Shown here: positions 1-6,502 of the stretch, in pieces
Numbering within the stretch: position 1 is the first letter of the stretch
Layout: each line of letters begins with the position of its first letter
Source of the DNA: Myxococcota bacterium
Lineage (GTDB): Bacteria; Myxococcota_A; Bradymonadia; UBA7976; UBA1532
Direction: 5' to 3'
NCBI GenBank assembly: GCA_023150895.1
Contig: JAKLJY010000070.1
Location: 1-40,961 of the forward strand
DNA length: 40,961 nucleotides
Position numbers and translations under genes: made by a program
Notes under the pieces: generated by a model
What the model was told of the DNA's origin: nothing
Seen by the model: only the letters and a program-made list of their open reading frames with translations
Databases searched by the model: none

Positions 1-105
1 GGCCGGGGCGGCGACCGGGGCCGCGACGGGGGTCGGGGCCGGGGCCGCAACCGGAGCCGGGGCGGCGACCGGGACCGGGGCGGCGACCGGAGCCGGGGCG
101 GCCTC
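1..105. repeat. GC-rich tandem repeat encoding Pro-Ala-Val tail
   Basis: Imperfect units of about 12-18 bases built on ggggcggcgacc or ggggccgcgacc repeat from the window edge to about position 105. On the minus strand they encode the (A)APAPVAAPVPV-like tail of the coiled-coil protein. Such repeats can change length by slippage. The true extent is unknown because the array continues beyond the window. Confidence 0.7.
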
Positions 106-921
106 GGCGCGGGCCTTGGCCTCGGCGACGGCGGCCTTCACGGCGTCGGCGACGGCGCCCTCGATGCGCTCGTTCCAGGCCTGCTCGAGGCCCTTGACCT
201 TGTCGACCTCGGCCTCGAACTGGAGCTGAAGAATGCGGTACGCCTTCCGCTCGGCCTGCAGGTTGTGCTGGAGGTCGCGCAGCGTGGAGGCGGCGCTCTG
301 CTTGTCCGTGCGCGCCCCCTTCTCGGCGTCGCGGGCGGCGTTGCGCTCCTTGGCGACCTGGTCCTTCAGGGCGTCGCGCTCGGCGCGCACCTCGGCGAGG
401 CGCTCCTCGAGGCGGGCGACGCGCTCGTCGGGCTCTTCGCGGGGGCGGGGGCGAGGCGCGGGGGGCACTTCGGTCTCGGGCGCCCGAACAGGGGCAGCCG
501 CACCGGCCTCGGCGCGGGCCTTGTCGGCCGCCTTGACCTGGGCATGGGCCATCGCCAGCTGCTTCTCGGCGGCGTGGCGGGCGGCGAGGGCGTCGTCGAG
601 CTCGTGCTTGACGCGCAGCATCTCCTGCCGATAGCCCGTCGCTTCGGCTTCGAGATCGGCGATGCGCTTGTCGATCTTCGCCTGCCGCTCACCGCGGGCT
701 TCCTGCGTGGTCTGCGCCTTTTCGAGCTTCTTCTCGGCGCGCGCCTTCGCCTCGCGGGCTTCGTGGGCCGCGGTCTCTTTCTCGGCGAGCTTCTTCTCGA
801 GGCCCTGCCGCGCTTTGCGCTCGTCTTCGACTTTGGCCTGCGCCGCGCCGAGCTCTGTCTCGAGTTGCGCGACCTTCGCCTTGAGGGCGGCGCCGCCGCC
901 GAACCAATCCGCAAAACCCAT
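1..921 (-). CDS. Coiled-coil protein with Pro-Ala tail (5' part; runs off window)
   Basis: This frame stays open from an ATG at 921 to the window edge, giving 307 visible residues and no stop, so the C-terminus is missing. A GGGAG element lies just upstream of the start. The protein opens with MGFADWFGGG and then has long Ala/Glu/Lys/Arg heptad-like stretches (about residues 12-140 and 165-265) typical of coiled coil. These are split by a Pro/Arg-rich hinge near residues 143-165. After about residue 285 it becomes Pro-Ala-Val repeats encoded by GC-rich tandem DNA. No signal peptide or membrane helix is visible, so it is probably cytoplasmic. I do not recognise a family; a structural or scaffold role is only a guess. 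An Arg-rich ORF in the neighbouring frame is a shadow. Confidence 0.75.
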   Translation of the reverse strand, partial: MGFADWFGGGAALKAKVAQLETELGAAQAKVEDERKARQGLEKKLAEKETAAHEAREAKARAEKKLEKAQTTQEARGERQAKIDKRIADLEAEATGYRQEMLRVKHELDDALAARHAAEKQLAMAHAQVKAADKARAEAGAAAPVRAPETEVPPAPRPRPREEPDERVARLEERLAEVRAERDALKDQVAKERNAARDAEKGARTDKQSAASTLRDLQHNLQAERKAYRILQLQFEAEVDKVKGLEQAWNERIEGAVADAVKAAVAEAKARAEAAPAPVAAPVPVAAPAPVAAPAPTPVAAPVAAPA

Positions 922-1019
922 GGCAATCTCCCGCTTTACGAAAAGCGGCGCAGCATAGTCGGCGGTTCGTCGGGAGTAAACAACCTGTGCACGGGCACGA
1001 AATCCCGCGCGCGGGCCAC

Positions 1020-1343
1020 TCAGATCGCCCGGCGCTCGGGCAGGTAGTGGCGCAGCGCCGTCTTCGGGGGCCGGCCGAACGCGGCGATCTTGCTCGTGAG
1101 GATGTCGTTGTCGCCGTTCTCGAACCAGAGCAGGCAGCCGGACTTCGGCTCGCTGAGCGGCTCGAGCCCCTTTTCGGTCGGCAGGACCGCGCCGAAGAGG
1201 CGGCGGCCGAGCGCGGGGTGTTCGCGCAGCCAGCGGCCGCTCCAGAGGTCGCGAATGGCAACGCACTCGCGCCCGCGCAGGTGGTACTCGGTGTTCTGGG
1301 TGACGAAGAGGCGGTTGCGCCGCCGTTCCATGCCGCTTTTCAT
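1020..1343 (-). CDS. Conserved-looking hypothetical protein, 107 aa
   Basis: The ATG at 1343 is preceded by a clear GGAGG about 8 bases upstream, which decides this start; the much longer open frame that continues over the cbs gene is antisense noise. The protein is basic at its N-terminus (MKSGMERRRNRLF), then contains EYHLRGRECVAIRDLWSGRW, and ends with FGRPPKTALRHYLPERRAI. It has no signal peptide, no membrane segment and only two Cys. The balanced composition, with Trp, Tyr, Asn and Phe, is unlike the Ala/Arg-rich shadows around it and supports a real gene. It is divergent from cbs. I do not recognise the family; a small nucleic-acid- or ligand-binding domain is possible but unproven. Confidence 0.7.
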   Translation of the reverse strand: MKSGMERRRNRLFVTQNTEYHLRGRECVAIRDLWSGRWLREHPALGRRLFGAVLPTEKGLEPLSEPKSGCLLWFENGDNDILTSKIAAFGRPPKTALRHYLPERRAI

Positions 1344-1520
1344 GTCCGTGGACCTCCGGGTTGTTGCTTCTGAAACCACATGTAGGTCCAAATCATACCG
1401 AGCGCAAACTTTCGTGTCCTTGCCACACCGCGAACCGCCGGGTAGAGAAGCACGGCGCGCTGCGCGCCACGCCGGCGTCCCGCCAGACCGGGGCGCCGGC
1501 CCGAAAGGAGAAGCCTGCCC
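1344..1520. promoter_or_regulatory. Divergent intergenic region with candidate minus-strand -10
   Basis: This 177-base spacer separates the small minus-strand gene from cbs and must hold promoters for both. On the minus strand TATGAT (1392-1397) is a good -10 match, but no convincing -35 sits 17 bases upstream. The cbs side ends in an AAAGGAGA Shine-Dalgarno about 9 bases before the ATG at 1521. I see no obvious operator or riboswitch. Confidence 0.35.
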
Positions 1521-2924
1521 ATGTCGAAGTCCGAGCTCCCCTTGATGAAGGGCGCCGTCGAGGACGTCTCCAAGGCCATCGGCCAGACGCCCATCGTCCG
1601 CCTCAACCGCCTCGCCGCCGGCCTGACGTCCAGCATCTACTGTAAGCTGGAGTACCTGAACCCGGCCGGCTCGATGAAGGACCGCATCGCGCTGAACATG
1701 ATCGACGAGGCGGAGCGGCGGGGCGAGCTGAGACCGGGGGGCACCATCGTCGAGGCGACGAGCGGCAATACGGGCATGGGTCTGGCCATGGTGGCGGCCC
1801 TGCGCGGCTACAAGTGCATCTTCGTGATGCCGGACAAACAGTCCATCGAGAAGGTCAAGGCGCTGCGCGCGGCCGGGGCGAAGGTGGTCATCACCCCGAC
1901 GGACGTCGAGGCCGACGATCCGCGCAGTTACTACTCGGTCTCCCGCCGCATCGCCCGCGAGACGCCCAACAGCTTCTACGCCAACCAGTATCACAACCAG
2001 GACAACCCGCAGGCGCACTACAAGTCCACGGGGCCGGAGATCTGGGCGCAGACGGGCGGCGAGCTCGACGCGTTCGTTGCCGGACTCGGCACGGGCGGCA
2101 CGATCACCGGCACGGGCGCGTACCTCAAAGAGCGCAAACCCGAGGTCAAGCTGGTCGGCGCCGACGTCTTCGGCTCGGTCTACACGGAGTTCTGGCGCAA
2201 GGGTGAGGTCGTCGCGCCCTACAGCTACAAGGTCGAGGGCATCGGCGAGGACTTCTTCCCGAGCACCATCAACCTGGGCATCATCGACCACATCGAGCAG
2301 CTCACCGACAAAGAGTGCTTCGACACGACCCGTGCGCTCGCCCGCTACGAGGGCCTCTACACGGGCGGCTCCGGCGGCGCGGCGGTCAAGGCCGCGCTCA
2401 AGTACGCCGAGACGCTGAGCACGCCGCAGAACATCCTGGTGCTGCTGCCCGACAGCGCGAACCGCTACCTCGGCAAGGTCTTCGACGACGACTGGATGCG
2501 CGAGCACGGTTTCCTCGATCCGGACGAGGGCCTCGGCAGCATCCGCGACATGCTCGGCAGCAAGAGCCCCGTGGTCTACACGGTGAAGAAGACGGACAAG
2601 ATCCGGGACGTCGTCGGCCTGATGAAGGCGCGTGGCATCAGTCAGGTGCCGGTGCTCGACGCCGGGCGGCTCGTCGGCCTCGTGACCGAATCGAGCCTGC
2701 TGCAGGTCCTCCTCGACGGCGCGCACGACAAGCTCGATGAGCCCTGCGCCTCCGTGATGACCGACCAGTTCGAGGTCGCCGATCCGGACGCGCCCGTCGG
2801 CCTCTTCAACCACATCTTCAGTCAGGGCAAGGTGATCATCGTCTGGGAGCGCGGCGAGGTCCGCGGGCTCATCACGAAGATCGACGTCATCGACTACCTC
2901 GCCCACAAGCGCCGCACGCCCTGA
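1521..2924 (+). CDS. cbs: Cystathionine beta-synthase
   Basis: PLP-dependent enzyme that condenses serine and homocysteine to cystathionine, the first step of reverse transsulfuration in the cytosol. The catalytic fold covers about residues 12-330, with the Schiff-base lysine K53 in GSMKDR, the substrate loop SGNTGMG at 81-87 and the phosphate-binding loop GLGTGGT at 188-194. Residues about 347-460 form a C-terminal CBS-domain pair, a regulatory adenosyl-ligand module in this family. The N-terminal haem domain of animal enzymes is absent. The length of 467 residues is normal for the bacterial two-module form. A strong AAAGGAGA precedes the ATG. The gamma-lyase-like gene starts 23 bases after its stop, so the two form an operon. 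A cysteine-synthase role is less likely given the CBS pair and the EGIGEDF stretch. Confidence 0.95.
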   Translation: MSKSELPLMKGAVEDVSKAIGQTPIVRLNRLAAGLTSSIYCKLEYLNPAGSMKDRIALNMIDEAERRGELRPGGTIVEATSGNTGMGLAMVAALRGYKCIFVMPDKQSIEKVKALRAAGAKVVITPTDVEADDPRSYYSVSRRIARETPNSFYANQYHNQDNPQAHYKSTGPEIWAQTGGELDAFVAGLGTGGTITGTGAYLKERKPEVKLVGADVFGSVYTEFWRKGEVVAPYSYKVEGIGEDFFPSTINLGIIDHIEQLTDKECFDTTRALARYEGLYTGGSGGAAVKAALKYAETLSTPQNILVLLPDSANRYLGKVFDDDWMREHGFLDPDEGLGSIRDMLGSKSPVVYTVKKTDKIRDVVGLMKARGISQVPVLDAGRLVGLVTESSLLQVLLDGAHDKLDEPCASVMTDQFEVADPDAPVGLFNHIFSQGKVIIVWERGEVRGLITKIDVIDYLAHKRRTP

Positions 2925-2947
2925 GCGCCGGACCCACGAGTGCCCCC

Positions 2948-4102
2948 ATGTCGCAGAATACCCCCCGTTTCGAGACGCTGGCCATCCACGCCGGCAACAC
3001 CCCCGACCCCTCCACCGGCGCCGTCAACGTGCCGGTCTACCTCACGAGCACCTACGTGCAGGCCGGTCCCGGCGTGCACAAGGGCTACGAGTACAGCCGC
3101 ACCGGCAACCCGACGCGCACCGCCCTCGAGGCCAACCTCGCCGCCCTCGAGGGCGCCCGGTTCGGTCGGTGTTTCGCCAGCGGGTGCGCGGCGACGGCCA
3201 CGATCGCGCACCTCTTCGGGGCGGGCAGCCACCTGATCGTCGGCGACGACGTCTACGGCGGCACGTATCGCCTCTTCACCCGGGTCATGTCGGACGCCGC
3301 GCGCACCTACACGTTCGTCGATCTCACGGATCCCGACGCGCTGCTCGCCCACATCCGCCCCGAGACGAAGGCCGTCTGGCTCGAGACGCCCACGAATCCC
3401 CTGCTGAAGCTGGTGGACATCGCGGCGATTGCCGAGCGCGCCCACGCCCGGGGGCTGAAGGTCATCGTCGACAATACATTCATGTCGCCGTACCTCCAGC
3501 GGCCGCTGGCGCTCGGGGCCGACATGGTCGTCCACTCGTGCACCAAGTACCTCGGCGGGCATTCGGACGTCGTGCTCGGGGCGGCGGTGACGAACGACGC
3601 CGAGCTGCATGAGAAGCTGGCGTTCCTGCAGAACGCCATCGGGGCGGTGCCCGGGCCCCTGGACAGCTATCTCGTCCTGCGCGGCACGAAGACGCTGGCC
3701 GTGCGCATGCGCGCCCACGAAGAGAGCGCCCGCGACCTGGCTGCCTGGCTCGAGGCGCACCCGGCCGTGGAGAAGGTCATCTACCCGGGCCTCCAGAGCC
3801 ACCCGCAGCACGCCCTGGCGAAGCGGCAGGCGCAGGGCTTCGGCGGCATGATCTCCGTCGTGGTGAAGGGCGGTCTCGACCGGGCGCGGCGTGTGCTCGA
3901 GCGCTGCGAGCTCTTCTCGCTCGCCGAGAGCCTCGGCGGGGTGGAGTCGCTCATCGAGCACCCGGCGATCATGACGCATGCGAGCGTGCCGCCGGACGTC
4001 CGGGCGCAGCTCGGTATCGTCGATGGCCTCATTCGCCTCAGCGTGGGCCTCGAGCATGTCGAGGACCTCCGCGCCGATCTCGCCCGCGCCCTCGAGGACT
4101 GA
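2948..4102 (+). CDS. Cystathionine gamma-lyase (Cys/Met metabolism PLP enzyme)
   Basis: 384 residues, normal for the Cys/Met-metabolism PLP family. The PLP lysine is K200 in SCTKYLGGHSD. YSRTGNPTR near residues 49-57 and the LETPTNP segment are the usual cofactor and substrate contacts. The region SLGGVESLIEHPAIMTH carries Glu337, at the position I align with Glu339 of human gamma-lyase; E. coli gamma-synthase has Ser there. Together with the adjacent cbs, this favours gamma-lyase (cystathionine to cysteine, 2-oxobutyrate and ammonia) over gamma-synthase (metB). Side activity releasing H2S is known for CBS/CGL pairs but is not shown here. The ATG has only a weak ribosome-binding site, consistent with read-through from cbs. 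The FAD-enzyme gene begins 5 bases after the stop. Confidence 0.9.
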   Translation: MSQNTPRFETLAIHAGNTPDPSTGAVNVPVYLTSTYVQAGPGVHKGYEYSRTGNPTRTALEANLAALEGARFGRCFASGCAATATIAHLFGAGSHLIVGDDVYGGTYRLFTRVMSDAARTYTFVDLTDPDALLAHIRPETKAVWLETPTNPLLKLVDIAAIAERAHARGLKVIVDNTFMSPYLQRPLALGADMVVHSCTKYLGGHSDVVLGAAVTNDAELHEKLAFLQNAIGAVPGPLDSYLVLRGTKTLAVRMRAHEESARDLAAWLEAHPAVEKVIYPGLQSHPQHALAKRQAQGFGGMISVVVKGGLDRARRVLERCELFSLAESLGGVESLIEHPAIMTHASVPPDVRAQLGIVDGLIRLSVGLEHVEDLRADLARALED

Positions 4103-4107
4103 CGGGC

Positions 4108-5355
4108 TTGGGCGGGCGGCCGGGGCCACTGTCCGTCGGCGTGATCGGGGCGGGCACGGCGGGGCCCGCGGCGGCCATTCTGTTGGCCCGGGCCGGTGCC
4201 CGGGTGACGCTCTTCGAGCGGGTGGCGGCGCCGTCGCCGGTGGGCGCGGGGCTCCTGTTGCAGCCGACCGGGCTGGCGGTGCTCGCCCGCCTCGGGTGCC
4301 TCGCCCCCGTGCTCGAGCGGGGCGCGCCGATCGCGCGTCTGAAGGGCGTGACCCCGACGGGGCGCACGGTGCTCGACCTGGCGTACCGCGCGCGGCGGCC
4401 GGATCTCGCCGGTCTCGGGGTGCACCGCGGGAGCCTCTTCGCGGCGCTCTTGGCAGCGCTGGCGCCCGCCGGCGTCGAGGTCCGCACGGGGGTCGCGATC
4501 GACGACCTCGACGCACCGGTGCTCGCGGGGTGCGACCTCGTCATCGTCGCCGACGGCGCGCGCTCGACGCTGCGCGCCGCCGTCGGGCCGGTCCGCCGGG
4601 CGGCGCCCTATCCCTACGGCGCCCTGTGGTGCCTGGGACGCGATCCCGAGCGGCGGTTCGATGGCGAGCTGTTTCAGGTGTACCGGGGCGCGCGGCAGAT
4701 GCTCGGCCTGCTCCCGAGCGGGTGCGCACCCGGCGACGACACGCCGCTGTGCAGCCTCTTCTGGAGCCTGCCGATGGCCGGCCCGCGCGGGGTCGAGGCG
4801 GTGCGCGCCGCGGGCCTGGACGCGTGGCGCCGGGACGCCCTGTCGCTGTGTCCGCGCGCCGAGCCGCTGCTCTCGCAGGTCGACGACCTCGACGCGTTGC
4901 TCACCGCCCCCTACTACGACGTGGTCATGACGCGGACGATCCGGGTGGACCCCGCGCACGGGTCGGCTGCGGTCGTCCTCGGGGACGCCGCCCACGCCAT
5001 GAGCCCCCAACTCGGGCAGGGGGCCAACCTGGCGCTGCTGGACGCCGCGGCGCTGGCGGACGCGGTGCTGGCGCAGGGGGCCGTGTCGAACCCCGGGCAG
5101 CTCGCGTCGGCGCTCTTGGCCTACGAGCGTGCCCGGCGCGGGCCCGTGCGCACCTATCAACGCCTGTCGCGGTGGCTGACGCCGATCTTTCAGTCCGATC
5201 ACGACGGGCTCGCCGCCGTGCGCGACCGCGTCTTCGGGCCGTTGTGCCGCGTGCCGCCCGTGCGCCGCCTGATGCTCGACGCGCTCTGCGGCGTGAAGAC
5301 CGGCCTGCTCGGGGCATCGGAGCCGCCCATCCTCGCTCTGCCGGCGGCGGAGTGA
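4108..5355 (+). CDS. FAD-dependent monooxygenase (UbiH/salicylate-hydroxylase-like)
   Basis: 415 residues with the group A flavin monooxygenase layout. The Rossmann motif G14-A-G16-T-A-G19 lies at the N-terminus, with an acidic strand end LFER. The second FAD motif is LGDAAHAMSPQLGQGAN, with G292-D293. The start read here is a TTG five bases after the gamma-lyase stop, with a GAGG about 11 bases upstream; no better ATG exists before the FAD motif. Family members hydroxylate aromatic or quinone substrates with NAD(P)H and O2. The substrate here cannot be told. Its place as third gene of a transsulfuration operon is unusual and does not itself identify a sulfur substrate. No membrane helix is seen. 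Confidence 0.85.
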   Translation: MGGRPGPLSVGVIGAGTAGPAAAILLARAGARVTLFERVAAPSPVGAGLLLQPTGLAVLARLGCLAPVLERGAPIARLKGVTPTGRTVLDLAYRARRPDLAGLGVHRGSLFAALLAALAPAGVEVRTGVAIDDLDAPVLAGCDLVIVADGARSTLRAAVGPVRRAAPYPYGALWCLGRDPERRFDGELFQVYRGARQMLGLLPSGCAPGDDTPLCSLFWSLPMAGPRGVEAVRAAGLDAWRRDALSLCPRAEPLLSQVDDLDALLTAPYYDVVMTRTIRVDPAHGSAAVVLGDAAHAMSPQLGQGANLALLDAAALADAVLAQGAVSNPGQLASALLAYERARRGPVRTYQRLSRWLTPIFQSDHDGLAAVRDRVFGPLCRVPPVRRLMLDALCGVKTGLLGASEPPILALPAAE

Positions 5356-5483
5356 CGGGCCTATTCCCTCGACTGATAGAAAATGTCGATGATTCGTCGG
5401 TGATTTATCCATTGGTCGAATGAATGCGCGGTGCCTACGGTGAGGGGGTCCCCGTTCCGGGACCTCAACCGAGGAGACGCATC
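5356..5483 (+). promoter_or_regulatory. AT-richer leader with 5' UTR hairpin before HPF-like gene
   Basis: This spacer drops sharply in GC (tgatagaaaatgtcgatg, tgatttatccattgg), suggesting a separate promoter for the HPF-like gene. It contains an inverted pair ATTCG...CGAAT around 5394-5422. A hairpin at 5445-5466 has stem GGTCCC/GGGACC extended by one G-U and one G-C pair, with loop CGTTCC. The hairpin ends four bases before the GAGGAG Shine-Dalgarno (5471-5476), so it could influence translation. A terminator for the upstream operon is an alternative reading, but no T-run follows. Confidence 0.4.
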
Positions 5484-5837
5484 GTGAAGACCGAAATCCG
5501 CGCCCGCCGCATCCCCCTGACCGAGGCCTTCCGCCATCAGGTCGAGACCCGCGTGTTCGCCGCCTTCGGCCGGTTCGCCCACACCATCGGGCGGGTGAGC
5601 GTGCGCTTCGCCGATCTGAACGGCCCGCGCGGCGGGGTCGACAAGCGCTGCCAGGTGGCGCTCGACCTCCGGCCCGGTGGCCGCGTGCTCGTCGAGGCGG
5701 ACGCCGAGCGCATCGACATCGCCCTTTCGGAAGCCGTCGCCCGCGCCTCGGCCGTGCTCGCGCGGCAGTTGGGCCGCACGACGAAGGTCATCCGCGGGGT
5801 TCGGCCGGGCGGGGCGTTCGAGCCCAGCGTCGCCTGA
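5484..5837 (+). CDS. HPF/RaiA-like ribosome-associated protein
   Basis: The GTG at 5484 is preceded by GAGGAG with 7-base spacing, which decides this start over the upstream open frame. The 117 residues begin MKTEIRARRIPLTEAFRHQVETRV and continue with alternating strands and helices, including VSVRFADLNGPRGG and a basic tail around TKVIRG. This is the S30AE/HPF-like layout of short hibernation factors, which bind the small ribosomal subunit in slow growth. Assignment rests on the N-terminal strand-helix pattern and length; the usual acidic/basic helix signature is degenerate. It may instead be a diverged member used under stress. Its 3' end overlaps the convergent methyltransferase-like gene by 50 bases. 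Confidence 0.7.
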   Translation: MKTEIRARRIPLTEAFRHQVETRVFAAFGRFAHTIGRVSVRFADLNGPRGGVDKRCQVALDLRPGGRVLVEADAERIDIALSEAVARASAVLARQLGRTTKVIRGVRPGGAFEPSVA

Positions 5838-6453
5838 CGCGGAGTCGCGGGGCGCCGGATTGCCCCATGGGGCGATTTGCCCCCGTCTTCGGAAACGCCC
5901 GCGCGAGCATGTCGTCCTCGATGGGCATGCGGGCGACGAGGAGCCAGGTCGTCGCGACCGCATAGACCAGCCCCGGCAGCGACGGCCCCAAGAAGAGCGC
6001 CGTGCCGGCGGCGACGGTGATGGTGCCCACATAGCCCGGGTGGCGCAGGTGGGCGTAGGGCCCGTGCGTCACCAGGACGTGCCCGCCGCGCAGGCCCACT
6101 TCGTGCGTGTAGTGCCGTCCGAGCACGGCCACGGCCCAGGCCCGCAGGCCGGCGCCGGCCGCCGCCGCGGCGAGCCCCCCGAGCTCCACGAGCCGCAACG
6201 CCTCCGCCGGACCGTGCGCCCGATACCAGAGGCCGACCATCGAGCCCTGCAAAAGAAAGAGCGCCGCCACCCCGGCCCAGAAGCCGGGCTGTGGCGGGCG
6301 GCGCGGCCACGCGCGATCACCGGGCGCGTCGCCGAGCTTCGCCCGCGCGCCGGCATGGCACCACCAGCCGAGGAGCAGGAGGGTGTAGGCGGCGAACCCG
6401 CGCACGGGCCAGGGGACGGGGAGCTCCCAGTGCATCGGCGCCCGGTGGTGCAC
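5788..6453 (-). CDS. Isoprenylcysteine carboxyl methyltransferase-like membrane protein
   Basis: 221 residues with about four or five hydrophobic helices (near 20-32, 57-77, 89-111, 141-175). The ICMT/PEMT-family hallmark is GPYAHLRHPGYVG followed by a hydrophobic hairpin and an IEDDML acidic segment. The family transfers methyl groups from SAM to small lipids or thiols in the inner membrane. The usual conserved end after the acidic segment is missing: after LARAF the chain runs into about 35 Arg/Pro-rich residues that include a palindromic DNA repeat. The start is a GTG at 6453 or an ATG at 6435; no clear Shine-Dalgarno is seen. It lies 49 bases after the GH15 gene on the same strand, so they are probably co-transcribed. 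Confidence 0.75.
   Translation of the reverse strand: MHHRAPMHWELPVPWPVRGFAAYTLLLLGWWCHAGARAKLGDAPGDRAWPRRPPQPGFWAGVAALFLLQGSMVGLWYRAHGPAEALRLVELGGLAAAAAGAGLRAWAVAVLGRHYTHEVGLRGGHVLVTHGPYAHLRHPGYVGTITVAAGTALFLGPSLPGLVYAVATTWLLVARMPIEDDMLARAFPKTGANRPMGQSGAPRLRVRRRWARTPRPAEPRG
5858..5884. repeat. Palindromic repeat GCCCCATGGGGC, copy A
   Basis: A perfect 12-base palindrome at 5862-5873 is flanked by a further GATTTGCCCCC arm, allowing alternative hairpins. It closely matches a second copy at 19551-19578 when read in reverse complement: both read GGGGC, a short AAAT-containing spacer, GCCCCATGGGGC, then AA. Copy A lies inside the C-terminal coding region of the methyltransferase-like gene. Confidence 0.55.
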
Positions 6454-6502
6454 GGGGCGGGCCAGCCCGGGGAAAACGCGGGGGAGGCGGGCGAGAAACG
6501 GC

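Noticed and set aside
1020-2906. A 628-codon minus-strand frame over cbs
   Set aside because: Only its last 107 codons, behind a GGAGG site, look like protein; the rest is an antisense shadow of cbs.
2948-4102. Calling the second transsulfuration gene metB (gamma-synthase)
   Set aside because: Glu337 sits where gamma-lyases have Glu and E. coli gamma-synthase has Ser, and the gene follows cbs.
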